A stretch of 64,000 nucleotides of DNA, from positions 434,001 to 498,000 of the forward strand of contig NZ_SUQN01000002.1 of the NCBI RefSeq assembly GCF_013337685.1, in the 5' to 3' direction. The stretch is from Citrobacter gillenii (GTDB lineage Bacteria; Pseudomonadota; Gammaproteobacteria; Enterobacterales; Enterobacteriaceae). Below, one piece after another: positions 41,223 to 52,072 of the stretch (position 1 is its first letter; each line of letters starts with the position of its first letter). Position numbers and translations under genes: made by a program. The notes under the pieces were generated by a model. That model was not told where the DNA came from. It made no database searches and saw only the letters and a program-made list of their open reading frames with translations.

Positions 41223-42641
41223 ATGACCACGCATCTGGTCTGGTTTCGGCGTGATTTGCGCCTGCATGACAATCTTGCTCTTGCGGCGGCGTGTCGGGAT
41301 CGTTCAGCCCGGGTGCTGGCGCTATATATCGCCACCCCAGAACAATGGGCGGCGCATGATATGTCTGCGCGTCAGGCGGCGTTTATCAGCGTGCAGTTGA
41401 ATGCGCTACATGCGGCGTTGGCAGAAAAAGGGATCCCGCTGCTGTTTCATGAAGTTGCCGATTTTGCTGCCAGCGTGGAGACAGTAAATCGTGTTTGCGC
41501 GCAGCATGACGTCAGCCGACTGTTTTATAACTATCAGTATGAAATCAACGAACGGCAGCGTGATGCAAGGGTCGAGAAGCAGTTGCCTGACGTCGTGTGC
41601 GAAGGCTTTGACGACAGTGTGATCTTACCCCCGGGCGCGGTTATGACCGGCAATCATGAAATGTATAAAGTCTTTACGCCGTTTAAAAATGCCTGGCTGA
41701 AGCGAATTAAAGACGGCATTCCGGAATGTGTTAGCGCGCCAATGGTGCGGGATAGTGGGGCGCTCACCGCGCCGTTAACGCCACTCACGCTGAATTATCC
41801 GCAGCAGGATTTTGATGCAGCACTTTTCCCGGCGCAAGAAAAACGGGCTATCGCGCAGTTACGCCAGTTTTGTCAGCAGTCAGCGAGTGACTATGAGCAA
41901 CAGCGTGATTACCCGGCCATTGAAGGCACCAGTCGCTTGTCTGCGAGTCTGGCCACGGGCGGGTTGTCGCCGCGTCAATGCCTGAACCGTCTGTTAGTCG
42001 AACAGCCGAAGGCGCTAGAGGGCGGTGCCGGGAGCGTTTGGCTAAATGAACTTATCTGGCGTGAATTTTACCGACATTTAATGACCTGGTATCCGGCGCT
42101 GTGTCGGTATCAACCGTTTATTCGCTGGACTGACCGCGTGCAATGGCAGAACAACGCGGCGCATCTTCAGGCGTGGCAGACGGGAAATACGGGATACCCC
42201 ATTGTTGATGCTGCGATGCGCCAGCTTAACGCTACCGGCTGGATGCATAACCGTTTACGCATGATCACCGCCAGCTTCCTGGTAAAAGATCTGCTGATTG
42301 ACTGGCGTAAAGGGGAGCAGTACTTCATGTCGCAACTGATCGACGGCGACCTGGCGGCCAATAACGGTGGCTGGCAGTGGGCTGCGTCTACCGGAACCGA
42401 TGCTGCACCGTATTTCCGCATTTTTAACCCTACAACTCAGGGGGAGAAATTCGACCGCGACGGTGAGTTTATCCGCCGGTGGGTTCCCGAGTTGCACGAG
42501 GTACCTGGTAAAGCAATCCACGACCCGTGGACGTGGGCAGAAAAAGTGCAGGTTACCCTCGATTATCCCCGTCCGATTGTAGATCATAAACAGGCCAGGC
42601 TAGCGACGCTGGCGGCCTACGAGGCGGCACGCAAGGGGTGA
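41223..42641 (+). CDS. phrB: Deoxyribodipyrimidine photolyase
   Basis: Repairs cyclobutane pyrimidine dimers with blue light, using FAD and methenyltetrahydrofolate. The 472 residues contain the N-terminal antenna domain (HLVWFRRDLRLHDN) and the C-terminal FAD domain (WLNELIWREFYRH, NNGGWQWAASTGTDAAPYFRIFNP). Same length as E. coli. Cotranscribed with ybgA. Confidence 0.97.
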   Translation: MTTHLVWFRRDLRLHDNLALAAACRDRSARVLALYIATPEQWAAHDMSARQAAFISVQLNALHAALAEKGIPLLFHEVADFAASVETVNRVCAQHDVSRLFYNYQYEINERQRDARVEKQLPDVVCEGFDDSVILPPGAVMTGNHEMYKVFTPFKNAWLKRIKDGIPECVSAPMVRDSGALTAPLTPLTLNYPQQDFDAALFPAQEKRAIAQLRQFCQQSASDYEQQRDYPAIEGTSRLSASLATGGLSPRQCLNRLLVEQPKALEGGAGSVWLNELIWREFYRHLMTWYPALCRYQPFIRWTDRVQWQNNAAHLQAWQTGNTGYPIVDAAMRQLNATGWMHNRLRMITASFLVKDLLIDWRKGEQYFMSQLIDGDLAANNGGWQWAASTGTDAAPYFRIFNPTTQGEKFDRDGEFIRRWVPELHEVPGKAIHDPWTWAEKVQVTLDYPRPIVDHKQARLATLAAYEAARKG

Positions 42642-42802
42642 GCGTGCGGTTTATTTCTGCGTACTACCATCCGGTAGCATGAATGCGTTGCTGCCGGGCG
42701 CATTTAGAATTGGAGCGTGTACGCAAGGCTGTGAATGCCTGGATGCACGCGTCACGCTCGGGCAGTAAAGTCCCGTCATCTTCTTTCAGGTGACGGAACA
42801 CG
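42642..42802. other. phrB to Rpn gene gap
   Basis: 161 bp with GC content of coding type but no convincing gene; short frames on both strands are open, suggesting the remnant of something older. It holds the Rpn gene Shine-Dalgarno (AGGTG). Confidence 0.4.
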
Positions 42803-43729
42803 ATGACAACGCCAGCGACGTCCACACCGCATGATGCGGTATTCAAAACATTTTTACGCCATCCCGAAACAGCGCGCGATTTCCTCGACATTCACCTTCC
42901 GGCTTCTCTGCGGACGCTTTGCGATTTATCCACGCTGAAACTGGAGTCAGAGAGCTTTATCGACGCTGATTTACGTTCCCGCTACTCCGATGTGCTCTGG
43001 TCTTTACACACACGCGAAGGCGATGGTTATGTTTATGTTGTTATAGAGCATCAGAGTTCAGCCGATCCGCATATGGCTTTTCGTCTGCTGCGTTATGCGA
43101 TGGCAGCTATGCAGCGCCATCTGGACGCCGGGTACAAGGAATTACCGCTGGTTATTCCGATGTTGTTTTATCATGGCTGTCGAAGCCCGTACCCGTATTC
43201 ACTATGCTGGCTGGATGCGTTCGCCGATCCCGTGGCGGCAAAGCAACTTTATGCCAGCGCATTTCCGCTGGTGGATATAACGGTTGTGCCAGATGACGAC
43301 ATCATGGCTCACAGGCGAATGGCGTTGCTGGAACTGATGCAAAAGCATATCCGTCAGCGGGATTTGATGGGGCTGGTAGAGCAACTGAGCACACTGCTAC
43401 TAACAGGTTGCACTAATGACACGCAGCTACAGGCGATGTTTAATTACATTCTGCAATCCGGCGATGAATCTCGTTTCACTGAATTTATGCAAGAGATGAC
43501 GCAACGGATCCCCCAACACAAGGAGAGGCTGATGACTATTGCGGAGCGGTTACGGTTAGATGGAGTACAGGAAGGACTGCAACAAGGGCTGCAACAAGGA
43601 CTACAGCAAGGTAAGCAAGAAGCCGCGTTGCGTATTGCGCTAACCATGCTGGCACAAGGAATAGATCGCGAAATGGTATTACTGATTACCGGTTTGGCTG
43701 AAGAGGATTTGGCAGCGAATAATGCGTAA
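42803..43729 (+). CDS. Rpn-family recombination-promoting nuclease / putative transposase
   Basis: A 308-residue PDDEXK nuclease of the Rpn (YhgA-like) family, known in E. coli to promote RecA-independent recombination. N-terminal [22 protein letters not shown] is the family signature; catalytic residues appear as Asp in RYSDVLW and Glu in VVIEHQS. Near the C-terminus a Gln-Gly repeat ([18 protein letters not shown]) is encoded by imperfect 12-bp repeats at about 43568-43616. It lies between phrB and dtpD and is accessory relative to E. coli K-12 here. Confidence 0.92.
   Translation: MTTPATSTPHDAVFKTFLRHPETARDFLDIHLPASLRTLCDLSTLKLESESFIDADLRSRYSDVLWSLHTREGDGYVYVVIEHQSSADPHMAFRLLRYAMAAMQRHLDAGYKELPLVIPMLFYHGCRSPYPYSLCWLDAFADPVAAKQLYASAFPLVDITVVPDDDIMAHRRMALLELMQKHIRQRDLMGLVEQLSTLLLTGCTNDTQLQAMFNYILQSGDESRFTEFMQEMTQRIPQHKERLMTIAERLRLDGVQEGLQQGLQQGLQQGKQEAALRIALTMLAQGIDREMVLLITGLAEEDLAANNA
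43568..43616 (+). repeat. Short tandem coding repeat in the Rpn gene
   Basis: About four copies of a 12-bp unit of type GGACTGCAACAA / GGGCTGCAACAA encode LQQG repeats. Confidence 0.8.
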
Positions 43730-43735
43730 CCGTCT

Positions 43736-43778
43736 GATAAAAAACAGGCCCGACTCATATGACATCATCGGGCCTGTT
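43736..43778 (-). terminator. Terminator of dtpD
   Basis: AACAGGCCCGA / TCGGGCCTGTT perfect 11-bp stem with a T run on the minus strand, directly after dtpD and facing the Rpn gene. Confidence 0.85.
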
Positions 43779-43781
43779 AAC

Positions 43782-45263
43782 TCAGGACTCTAGCGCCAGC
43801 GCGCGTTTTTTAAATTTAAGTGACTGGTACAGCCAAATCAGCAGCACCAGCGCCACGCAGGCCAACGCACCCCAGGTAATTTCGCTAAAGACGTCAATAT
43901 ACGCGTTGATGGAATAGTTGATGGCCCTGGAGGCATCAAACGCGCCTTGTGACGTCTGGTCGGCAATCACCCCCGCCAGATAGTTGGCAATAGCGCCGGA
44001 CAGCAGCATATAGATTCCGGTTAACACGCCTGTGACGCCAGGGATCTCAATGCGCGTAATCTGCGACATGGCGACCGGGTCGATAAACAGTTCGGCAAAT
44101 CCCATTACCGCCAGCCCCAACACCATCAGCGGCATCGAGGAGTGGCCGTAAGCGGCGGACCAGCGGGCGCTTAAGGTCAGAATACAGAATCCGGCGCTCA
44201 TCAACCCCAGGCCGAGGGCAAATTTTCCCCAGATGCGCACGGTACGATTACCACTGACGCTTTCTTTGACTACCCAGGCCAGCACGATGCCGCACAGCAT
44301 CACGGCAAAGGCGTTAACCGACTGGAACATGGCGGTAGGAATGGAATATCCCAGAATATCGCGATTCACAAAGCGGTCGATATACAGGCTGATGGAGCTG
44401 CCGCCTTGCTGTGCAAAGGCCCAGAATAACAGACTGAAGAATGTTAACGTGACGATAAGCCCCAGTTCTTTGCGCTGCTTTTGCGTTTGTGCCTGACGGT
44501 AAATTTTAGCCAGAACGACCAGACCAATGACGGTGGCGACGATTAGCGCATATACGGACCACTCTTTCCAGAACAGAACGGTAATTAGCAGCGGTGCGGC
44601 GACCAGCAGCACTAACAGCCAGGCCCAGTTTGGCAGAACAAACGTTCTGGCACACAGGACCGTTTTGTTGACGCCGGTTGTATGGGCGAAATGCCGGTTG
44701 CCGCACAAGAAAATCACCAGTCCTGCCAGCATACCAATTGCGGCCAGCGCGAAGCCCATCGCCCAGCTGTATTCTTCCTGCACATAGCCACAGGCAATGG
44801 GGGCGATAATCGAACCGATATTTCCGGCGGCGTAGAGCAGTGAGAACCCGCCGTCGCGGCGCGGATCGTCGGTGTGATACAACTCACCCAGCAGGCAGCT
44901 AATGTTGGATTTAAACAGACCGTAGCCGCAGACAATGATCGCCAAAGATAAATATAGGAACGCTGGCGCCATTTCACTGGCACCCAGTACCAGGTGTCCA
45001 ACCGCCATTAACAATGCGCCAATCATCACCGCCATACGGTTACCAAGGACCTTATCCGCCAGGTATCCGCCAAGAATAGGCGTGACATACACCAGCGAAC
45101 AGTAAGCGCTGAACAACGCATACGCATGAGTATCGTTGTACTTGAGTTGGTTGGTGAGATACAGGATCAGCAGGGCGCGCATGCCGTAAAAACTGAAGTA
45201 TTCCCAAATTTGCAGCGCGACGACGTAATAAATTGCGCGTGGCTGAGATGCGTGTTTATTCAT
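43782..45263 (-). CDS. dtpD: Dipeptide permease D (POT family)
   Basis: A proton-coupled oligopeptide transporter in the inner membrane. 493 residues as in E. coli. The POT motif region [17 protein letters not shown], the cytoplasmic loop [12 protein letters not shown] and about 14 hydrophobic segments are visible. Monocistronic and divergent from ybgI. Confidence 0.96.
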   Translation of the reverse strand: MNKHASQPRAIYYVVALQIWEYFSFYGMRALLILYLTNQLKYNDTHAYALFSAYCSLVYVTPILGGYLADKVLGNRMAVMIGALLMAVGHLVLGASEMAPAFLYLSLAIIVCGYGLFKSNISCLLGELYHTDDPRRDGGFSLLYAAGNIGSIIAPIACGYVQEEYSWAMGFALAAIGMLAGLVIFLCGNRHFAHTTGVNKTVLCARTFVLPNWAWLLVLLVAAPLLITVLFWKEWSVYALIVATVIGLVVLAKIYRQAQTQKQRKELGLIVTLTFFSLLFWAFAQQGGSSISLYIDRFVNRDILGYSIPTAMFQSVNAFAVMLCGIVLAWVVKESVSGNRTVRIWGKFALGLGLMSAGFCILTLSARWSAAYGHSSMPLMVLGLAVMGFAELFIDPVAMSQITRIEIPGVTGVLTGIYMLLSGAIANYLAGVIADQTSQGAFDASRAINYSINAYIDVFSEITWGALACVALVLLIWLYQSLKFKKRALALES

Positions 45264-45551
45264 TCTATTCTCGAAGTAAATGCCTCACGCCAGGATGAAC
45301 GTACTGCGTGAGCGTGTTTCCTTGAAGTTATAACTTTGATACAGATCTGATTATTTTTGCAATATGCTGTCTGATTGCATAAATATACATGAATAAAATC
45401 ACGTAGTGGTAAGCAATTTACGTTCAAACGGCGAGTGAGTGTTTCTTGATGTGTCAGTGAAATGGTTATCGACGAATGGAGGCGGGGACGCTATTTTACA
45501 TAAGCAGTATTGCTGATTGGACAGGCAGAAATTATGACAACGAGGGCGATG

Positions 45552-46295
45552 ATGAAAAACACCGAGCTGGAACAACTGATCAACGACAAACTGAACAGCG
45601 CCGCGATTAGCGACTATGCGCCGAATGGTTTGCAGGTTGAGGGCAAAGAGACGGTGCATAAAATCGTGACCGGCGTGACAGCAAGCCAGGCCTTGCTGGA
45701 TGAGGCTGTGCGCCTGGGCGCTGATGCGGTCATCGTTCATCACGGTTACTTCTGGAAAGGCGAATCTCCGGTAATTCGTGGCATGAAGCGCCATCGTCTG
45801 AAAACGCTGCTGGAAAATGACATCAACCTGTATGGCTGGCACCTGCCGTTGGATGCTCACCCGGAGCTGGGTAACAACGCACAGCTGGCGGCGCTGTTGG
45901 GCATTACCGTGATGGGTGAAATCGAGCCGTTGGTACCGTGGGGTGAACTTGCCATGCCGGTGCCGGGGCTAGAATTTGCCTCGTGGATTGAGGCGCGTTT
46001 AGGGCGTAAACCATTGTGGTGTGGCGATAGCGGGCCGGAAAAAATTCAGCGCGTTGCCTGGTGCACCGGGGGAGGGCAGAGCTTCATTGATAGCGCGGCC
46101 CGTTTTGGTGTTGATGCATTTATTACCGGCGAAGTCTCAGAGCAAACTATTCACTCAGCCCGTGAGCAGGGGCTGCATTTCTATGCCGCCGGACACCATG
46201 CCACCGAACGCGGCGGTATCCGGGCGTTAAGTGAATGGCTGAATGAAAATACCGAGCTGGATGTATCGTTTATCGATATTCCTAACCCCGCCTAA
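45552..46295 (+). CDS. ybgI: NIF3-like dinuclear metal-binding protein YbgI
   Basis: A NIF3-family protein, hexameric toroid with a two-metal centre in E. coli. Metal-ligand motifs [18 protein letters not shown] and GHHATERGG are all present. The start MKNTELEQL gives 247 residues; 14 residues upstream in frame are not conserved. Role unsettled (proposed cyclohydrolase-like or DNA repair). Its TAA overlaps an ATG for the next frame. Confidence 0.96.
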   Translation: MKNTELEQLINDKLNSAAISDYAPNGLQVEGKETVHKIVTGVTASQALLDEAVRLGADAVIVHHGYFWKGESPVIRGMKRHRLKTLLENDINLYGWHLPLDAHPELGNNAQLAALLGITVMGEIEPLVPWGELAMPVPGLEFASWIEARLGRKPLWCGDSGPEKIQRVAWCTGGGQSFIDSAARFGVDAFITGEVSEQTIHSAREQGLHFYAAGHHATERGGIRALSEWLNENTELDVSFIDIPNPA

Positions 46296-46324
46296 TGAAT
46301 CAGGTTGTAAAAAGAGGGACGAAA

Positions 46325-46981
46325 GTGCAGCGAGCGCGTTGTTATCTGTTAGGTGAAACTGCGGTGGTTCTGGAACTGGAACCCCCTATTACGCTGGCGA
46401 CCCAGAAACGTATTTGGGGTTTGGCTCAGCGCCTGGTTGATGCCCCGAATGTGCTTGAAGTGATCCCGGGTATGAACAATATCACGGTGACGCTGCGTAA
46501 TCCGCAAACCCTGGCGCTGGATGCCATTGAACGTCTGCAACGCTGGTGGGAGGAGAGTGAAGCACTGGAGCCAGATTCGCGCTTTATTGAAATTCCGGTG
46601 ACCTACGGCGGAAAGCAGGGACCGGATCTTGCCGATGTCGCACAACACAGTGGATTAAGCGAAAAGCAGGCCGTTGAATTGCATGCTTCTGTTGACTATG
46701 TGGTCTGGTTTTTAGGCTTTCAGCCAGGGTTCCCCTATCTCGGGAGCTTACCGGAACAACTGCATACCCCGCGACGTGCGGAACCGCGTCTGATTGTTCC
46801 GGCAGGTTCGGTCGGTATCGGCGGTTCACAAACCGGTATCTACCCGCTCGCCACGCCGGGGGGATGGCAGCTGATAGGGCATACCGCCATTAAGTTGTTT
46901 GATCCCCGCCGGGATGAACCCATCCTGTTACGACCAGGAGATACTGTGCGCTTTGTACCGCAGAAGGAGGGAGTATGTTAA
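46325..46981 (+). CDS. pxpB: 5-oxoprolinase subunit PxpB
   Basis: One of three subunits of the ATP-dependent prokaryotic 5-oxoprolinase. The 218 residues from GTG ([11 protein letters not shown]) match E. coli; GAGGG precedes the start. An ATG at 46295 in frame overlaps the ybgI stop and would add ten residues. KipI-type domain with [13 protein letters not shown] and GWQLIGHT. Overlaps pxpC by 7 bp. Confidence 0.96.
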   Translation: MQRARCYLLGETAVVLELEPPITLATQKRIWGLAQRLVDAPNVLEVIPGMNNITVTLRNPQTLALDAIERLQRWWEESEALEPDSRFIEIPVTYGGKQGPDLADVAQHSGLSEKQAVELHASVDYVVWFLGFQPGFPYLGSLPEQLHTPRRAEPRLIVPAGSVGIGGSQTGIYPLATPGGWQLIGHTAIKLFDPRRDEPILLRPGDTVRFVPQKEGVC

Positions 46982-47907
46982 CTATCATTCGTGCCGGTAT
47001 GTACACTTCCGTCCAGGACGGCGGTCGTCACGGTTTTCGCCAGTCAGGAATCAGCCACTGTGGGGCGCTGGATAAGCCCGCATTGAACGTTGCCAACCTG
47101 CTGGTGGGCAACGATGCAAATGCCGCCGCGCTGGAGATAACGCTCGGCCAGTTGGTTGTGGAGTTTGATGCAGATAGCTGGTTTGCTTTGACCGGCGCGG
47201 GGTGTGATGCACATTTAGACGGTAACCCGGTGTGGAGCGGATGGCGACTTCCGGTGAAGGCTGGGCAACGCCTGACGCTAAAACGTCCGCAACATGGCAT
47301 GCGCAGTTATTTGGCAATAGCGGGTGGCATTGATGTTCCCGAGGTCATGGGTTCGTGCAGCACCGACCTGAAAGTCGGCATCGGTGGTCTGGAAGGGCGT
47401 CTGTTACGCGATGGCGACAGGCTGGCGGTGGGCGTTTCCACGCGACGGTTCAGCGGACCGCAGGGGGTAAAACAGCTCATGTGGGGGAACCGCATTCGTG
47501 CGTTACCCGGACCTGAGTATCATGAGTTTGATGAAGCTTCGCAGGCGTCATTCTGGCGTTCGCCATGGCAACTCAGCCCGCAGAGTAACCGCATGGGGTA
47601 TCGCCTGCAGGGACAACCGCTAACGCGCACTACCGATCGAGAACTGTTGTCGCACGGTCTGCTTCCCGGCGTGGTGCAGGTGCCGCATAACGGCCAGCCT
47701 ATTGTGCTGATGAACGACGCCCAGACCACGGGGGGCTATCCACGCATCGCCTGTATCATTGAGGCGGATATGTACCATCTGGCACAAATTCCCCTCGGCC
47801 AGCCAATTCATTTTGTTCAGTGCTCGCTGGAGGAAGCGCTAAAGGCGCGTCACGACCAGCAGCGTTATCTGGAACAATTAACATGGCGACTTAACGATGA
47901 AAATTGA
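46975..47907 (+). CDS. pxpC: 5-oxoprolinase subunit PxpC
   Basis: KipA-type biotin-carboxylase-like partner of PxpB, 310 residues, with [14 protein letters not shown] and [10 protein letters not shown]. PxpBC phosphorylate or activate 5-oxoproline for hydrolysis with PxpA. Overlaps pxpA by 11 bp, so the three subunits are translationally coupled. Confidence 0.96.
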   Translation: MLTIIRAGMYTSVQDGGRHGFRQSGISHCGALDKPALNVANLLVGNDANAAALEITLGQLVVEFDADSWFALTGAGCDAHLDGNPVWSGWRLPVKAGQRLTLKRPQHGMRSYLAIAGGIDVPEVMGSCSTDLKVGIGGLEGRLLRDGDRLAVGVSTRRFSGPQGVKQLMWGNRIRALPGPEYHEFDEASQASFWRSPWQLSPQSNRMGYRLQGQPLTRTTDRELLSHGLLPGVVQVPHNGQPIVLMNDAQTTGGYPRIACIIEADMYHLAQIPLGQPIHFVQCSLEEALKARHDQQRYLEQLTWRLNDEN

Positions 47908-48631
47908 TCTGAATGCAGACCTCGGTGAAGGCTGCGCAAATGACGCCGCGCTGCTGCAACTGGTGTCTTCTGCCAACATTGCCTGCGGATTTCACGCCGG
48001 CGATGCGCAAACCATGCTGGCAAGCGTGCGTGAAGCGTTAAAAAATGACGTAGCAGTGGGGGCGCATCCCAGTTTTCCGGATCGGGAAAACTTCGGCCGT
48101 AGCGCCATGACCCTGCCCGTCGACACGGTTTACGCCCAGACGCTGTATCAAATCGGTGCGCTGGCGGCGATAACCCGGGCGGAAGGTGGCGTGATGCGCC
48201 ACGTCAAACCGCACGGCATGTTGTACAACCAGGCCGCCAGGGATCCACAGTTAGCCGATGCCATCGCCAGGGCGGTACATGCCTGCGATCCGTCGCTGGT
48301 GCTGGTGGGGCTGGCGGGTAGCGAACTGATTCGGGCCGGCGAGCATTATGGTCTGCAGACGCGTCAGGAGGTGTTTGCCGATCGCGGCTATCAGGCGGAT
48401 GGCAGTCTGGTTCCGCGTAGTCAGCCGGGGGCGCTGATTGAAGACGAAGAGCAGGCGTTGGCGCAAACCTTACAAATGGTGCGGTCCGGGAGAGTAAAAA
48501 GCCAAACCGGAGAATGGGCCAACGTCACGGCACAGACGGTCTGTATTCATGGTGATGGTGAGCACGCACTCGCTTTTGCCCGCCGTTTGCGCAGCGCGTT
48601 TAATGCATGCAATATTGAAATTAGCGCATAA
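47897..48631 (+). CDS. pxpA: 5-oxoprolinase subunit PxpA (LamB/YcsF)
   Basis: LamB/YcsF-family subunit, 244 residues, with the signature [14 protein letters not shown] and CGFHAGD, and VKPHGMLYN. With PxpBC it converts 5-oxo-L-proline plus ATP to glutamate. Followed by an ERIC element and the DUF969-DUF979-pcp genes. Confidence 0.97.
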   Translation: MKIDLNADLGEGCANDAALLQLVSSANIACGFHAGDAQTMLASVREALKNDVAVGAHPSFPDRENFGRSAMTLPVDTVYAQTLYQIGALAAITRAEGGVMRHVKPHGMLYNQAARDPQLADAIARAVHACDPSLVLVGLAGSELIRAGEHYGLQTRQEVFADRGYQADGSLVPRSQPGALIEDEEQALAQTLQMVRSGRVKSQTGEWANVTAQTVCIHGDGEHALAFARRLRSAFNACNIEISA

Positions 48632-48672
48632 GATTTACCATACAAAACAATAATATATTACACAACAACATA

Positions 48673-48793
48673 AACTCTAAATAATTCGAGTTGCAGGAAG
48701 ATGACCAGTGAGTGAGTTCCCAGGCGCTTACAGAAGTAAGTGACTGGGGTGAACGAACGCAGTCAACGCACCTGCAGCTTGAAGTATGACGAG
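48673..48793. repeat. ERIC element between pxpA and the DUF969 gene
   Basis: ACTCTAAATAATTCGAGTTGC, core AAGTAAGTGACTGGGGTGAA, and CTTGAAGTATGACGAG at the end. It ends 18 bp before the DUF969 ATG, including the Shine-Dalgarno region AGGAATGAAT. Confidence 0.93.
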
Positions 48794-48811
48794 TTTTAAC
48801 AGGAATGAATT

Positions 48812-49534
48812 ATGGAAGAGGTAATTTCTCTTTGGCCATTGACGGGGATCGCCGTCATCGTGGTCGGATTTCTTTTACGTTTTAACCCGGTATTGGTGGT
48901 TATCATTGCCGGGATCGTCACCGGGTTGGCGGCGCATATGCCGATCGCCACTATCCTCGAAAAACTGGGTGAAGGTTTTCTCAACACCCGCAACCTGCCG
49001 TTTATCTTATTGATTCCACTGGCGGTCATCGGCCTGCTGGAGCGCCATGGCCTGAAAGAACGCGCCCAGGCGTGGATCGCGAAAATCCGTAGCGCCACCA
49101 GCGGCCGTTTGCTGATTGTCTATCTGTTTATTCGTGAAGCGACCGCCGCGCTGGGACTAACCAGTCTGGGGGGGCATCCGCAAATGGTGCGTCCGCTGCT
49201 GGCGCCGATGGCAGAAGGGGCCGCTGAGAAAAATCACGGTGAACTGCCAGGCTCTGTACGCTATCGCCTGCGTGCGATGTCAGCGGCGACCGATAACGTT
49301 GGGCTGTTTTTCGGCGAAGATATCTTTGTTGCCTTTGGGGCAATCATCTTCATGCACAACTTTATGCTGGAGTCCGGCGGGATCCAGACCGAGCCGTTGC
49401 ACATTGCCCTGTGGGGGATCCCAACGGCGATTTGTGCCTTCCTGATCCACGGTGCGCGCTTGTGGCGGCTGGATAGCTATCTGCAACGAGAAGTCGCGAA
49501 AGCGAATGCCGCAGCGAAAGGAGAAGCGAAATGA
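48812..49534 (+). CDS. DUF969 membrane protein
   Basis: A 240-residue polytopic membrane protein with about six hydrophobic segments, starting MEEVISLWPLTGIAVIVVGF. It overlaps the DUF979 gene by 4 bp. The pair recurs in genomes next to pcp. Predicted as half of a transporter, possibly for pyroglutamate or pyroglutamyl peptides, from context only. Confidence 0.88.
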   Translation: MEEVISLWPLTGIAVIVVGFLLRFNPVLVVIIAGIVTGLAAHMPIATILEKLGEGFLNTRNLPFILLIPLAVIGLLERHGLKERAQAWIAKIRSATSGRLLIVYLFIREATAALGLTSLGGHPQMVRPLLAPMAEGAAEKNHGELPGSVRYRLRAMSAATDNVGLFFGEDIFVAFGAIIFMHNFMLESGGIQTEPLHIALWGIPTAICAFLIHGARLWRLDSYLQREVAKANAAAKGEAK

Positions 49535-50526
49535 ATTTTCAGCAAAGCTATCTCTACTGGTTGGCGGGTGCGGTCTTGTTGATTGTGGCCGTGATGTCTT
49601 GGCAGGACAAAGCGAACCCCCGGCGTTTAACCACCGGTCTGTTCTGGGGCGTGTATGGTCTACTGTTTTTGCTGGGTGACTGGACCTATTCACTGTTTGG
49701 CGATAAACGTACGGTGCATATCGCGGTGGGTATCGCGGTGGTCGTACTGGCGCTGATCGCCGGTTTTGGCGGCGTGAAGCTCGGCAGCTACCATCAACGT
49801 ACGCAACAACAGCGTGAAGAAAGCGCCAGTCGACTGGGCAACCGGCTGTTTTTCCCGGCGCTGGCGATCCCGGTGGTCACTGTTGTCGGCGTGCTGATGT
49901 TCAATCATATTCCGGGTTTACAGAATGCGCTGTTTGGGCCGGGGAATCACGCCACGCTGGTGACGCTGTTTTCAATGACCGCCGGTTCGCTGATTGGTCT
50001 GGCAATGGCGGTTAAAATGACCCATGAGCGGGCACATCAGCCGATTCAGGAAGCGCGTCGTCTGCTGGACTCCATCGGCTGGGCGTTCATTCTGCCGCAA
50101 ATTCTTGCCACGCTCGGACTGCTGTTTACGGCGGCGGGCGTCGGCAGCGGCATTTCGTATCTGACGCAGGAATATCTGGCAGTGGACAGCCGCTTTATTG
50201 CGGTGGCGGTGTATACCATCGGTATGGCGTTGCTGACCATGATTATGGGTAACGCTTTCGCCGCCTTCCCGATTGTGACCGCCGGGATTGGGATTCCAAT
50301 CCTCGTCTTGCAGCACGGCGGCAATCCGGCGGTGATGGCGGCAATTGGTATGTTCTCCGGGTATTGCGGAACGCTGATGACGCCGATGGCGGCAAACTTT
50401 AACATCGTGCCAGCGGCGCTGCTGGAGCTGCCGGATAAAAACGCGGTGATTAAAGCGCAGGTGCCGACTGGCATCCTGCTGTTGCTGGTGAATGTGTTCC
50501 TGATGTATTTCCTGATGTTCCTGTAA
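49531..50526 (+). CDS. DUF979 membrane protein
   Basis: A 331-residue polytopic membrane protein with about nine hydrophobic segments (for example FPIVTAGIGIPILVLQHGG and YCGTLMTPMAANFNIVPAALLELP), the latter a conserved loop. Coupled to the DUF969 gene and 9 bp upstream of pcp. Function unknown; likely the second half of a permease. Confidence 0.88.
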   Translation: MNFQQSYLYWLAGAVLLIVAVMSWQDKANPRRLTTGLFWGVYGLLFLLGDWTYSLFGDKRTVHIAVGIAVVVLALIAGFGGVKLGSYHQRTQQQREESASRLGNRLFFPALAIPVVTVVGVLMFNHIPGLQNALFGPGNHATLVTLFSMTAGSLIGLAMAVKMTHERAHQPIQEARRLLDSIGWAFILPQILATLGLLFTAAGVGSGISYLTQEYLAVDSRFIAVAVYTIGMALLTMIMGNAFAAFPIVTAGIGIPILVLQHGGNPAVMAAIGMFSGYCGTLMTPMAANFNIVPAALLELPDKNAVIKAQVPTGILLLLVNVFLMYFLMFL

Positions 50527-50535
50527 GGAGGAAGG

Positions 50536-51180
50536 ATGAAAACGGTATTAATCACCGGATTTGAACCCTTTGGCGGCGAGTCAGTTAACCCTTCCTGGGA
50601 AGTGGTCTCGGGGCTCGACAATGCTATCATCGCTGGATGCCGCGTCGTGGCGCGCCAACTGCCGTGCGTATTTGGTGAATCTCTGGCAGTGCTCAATAGT
50701 GCGATTGATACGCTGTCACCGTCGCTGGTGCTGGCGGTCGGTCAGGCCGGAGGTCGTACAGACATCACCGTTGAACGCGTTGCTATCAACGTGGACGATG
50801 CGCGTATTGCGGATAACCGTGGCCAGCAACCGGTAGATGAACCGATTGTGGCCGATGGCCCGGCGGCGTGGTTCAGCACACTGCCGATCAAAGCCATGGT
50901 GGTGGCCATGCGCAGCGCTGGTATTCCGGCATCGGTTTCGCAAACCGCAGGTACCTTCGTCTGTAACCACGTGATGTATGGGCTGCTGCACAAACTGCGA
51001 GATACGCCGACGGTGAAGGGGGGATTCATTCATATCCCTTATCTTCCACAGCAGGCCGCAGCCCATCCCGGTGCGCCAAGTATGGCGAGTGATACGGTGC
51101 GTCGTGCGCTGGAAATCGCCATCGTCACGGCGTTACAGGTGGAGCGCGATATCGCCGTGACGGGCGGTGCAACACATTAA
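50536..51180 (+). CDS. pcp: Pyrrolidone-carboxylate peptidase (pyroglutamyl peptidase I)
   Basis: A cytosolic cysteine peptidase that removes N-terminal pyroglutamate. Catalytic triad Glu80 (ITVERVAIN), Cys143 ([11 protein letters not shown]) and His166 (GFIHIPYLP). 214 residues, typical of the family. GGAGGAAGG precedes the ATG. Followed by nei after 14 bp. Absent at this location in E. coli K-12. Confidence 0.96.
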   Translation: MKTVLITGFEPFGGESVNPSWEVVSGLDNAIIAGCRVVARQLPCVFGESLAVLNSAIDTLSPSLVLAVGQAGGRTDITVERVAINVDDARIADNRGQQPVDEPIVADGPAAWFSTLPIKAMVVAMRSAGIPASVSQTAGTFVCNHVMYGLLHKLRDTPTVKGGFIHIPYLPQQAAAHPGAPSMASDTVRRALEIAIVTALQVERDIAVTGGATH

Positions 51181-51194
51181 CAAAGGACAGTATT

Positions 51195-51986
51195 ATGCCT
51201 GAAGGCCCGGAGATCCGCCGCGCGGCGGATACCCTGGAGGCGGCAGTCAAAGGCAAACCGTTGACGGATGTCTGGTTTGCCTTTGAGCAGTTAAAACCGT
51301 ATCAATCTCAACTGATTGGGCAGCGTATTACCCAGCTCGAAACGCGGGGTAAAGCCTTACTCACCCATTTTTCCAATGGTCTGACGTTATATAGCCATAA
51401 TCAACTGTACGGCGTCTGGCGGGTAGTGGACACGGGGAATATCCCGGAGACTACCCGCGTGTTGCGCGTCAGGTTGCAAACCGCCGATAAAACTATCCTG
51501 CTCTATAGCGCGTCGGATATCGAAATACTGACGCCAGAACAGCTCACTACCCACCCTTTCCTGCAGCGGGTAGGGCCGGACGTGCTGGATCTGCACTTAA
51601 CACCCGCTGAAGTCAAAACGCGTCTGCTGTCACCGCGTTTTCGCAATCGGCAGTTTTCCGGTCTGCTGCTGGATCAGGCGTTTCTCGCGGGATTGGGTAA
51701 CTACCTGCGGGTAGAGATCCTCTGGCAGGTTGGGCTGACGGGGCAACATAAAGCGTCGCAGCTGAGCGAACAACAGTTGGACGCGCTGGCGCAGGCGCTG
51801 CTCGATATTCCGCGTTTATCCTATAACACTCGTGGACTGGCTGATGAGAATAAGCATCACGGGGCGCTGTTTCGCTTTAAAGTCTTTCACCGCGACGGTG
51901 AAGCCTGCGAGCGATGCGGCGGGATTATTGAAAAAACGATGCTGTCGTCAAGACCATTTTACTGGTGTCCGGGTTGTCAGAAATAA
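51195..51986 (+). CDS. nei: Endonuclease VIII
   Basis: A base-excision DNA glycosylase/AP lyase for oxidised pyrimidines. The catalytic N-terminus PEGPEIRRA (Pro2, Glu3 after Met removal), Lys in [10 protein letters not shown], and the C-terminal zinc finger CERCGG...CPGCQ are intact. 263 residues as in E. coli. Probably cotranscribed with pcp. Confidence 0.97.
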   Translation: MPEGPEIRRAADTLEAAVKGKPLTDVWFAFEQLKPYQSQLIGQRITQLETRGKALLTHFSNGLTLYSHNQLYGVWRVVDTGNIPETTRVLRVRLQTADKTILLYSASDIEILTPEQLTTHPFLQRVGPDVLDLHLTPAEVKTRLLSPRFRNRQFSGLLLDQAFLAGLGNYLRVEILWQVGLTGQHKASQLSEQQLDALAQALLDIPRLSYNTRGLADENKHHGALFRFKVFHRDGEACERCGGIIEKTMLSSRPFYWCPGCQK

Positions 51987-52072
51987 CATAACATGACGCG
52001 GTCCCGGTGATGCAGAGGGATATGTCGAATAAGGTCACCTGAATCTCTCAAGGTGATGAGCAGGAGTGGAAT

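Noticed and set aside
42642-42802. A small coding remnant, such as a transposase tail, before the Rpn gene
   Set aside because: Short open frames exist on both strands, but none gives a recognisable domain or terminal inverted repeat.
46295-46324. ATG start for pxpB overlapping the ybgI stop
   Set aside because: The ten extra residues are absent from E. coli PxpB, whereas the GTG start at 46325 has GAGGG upstream.
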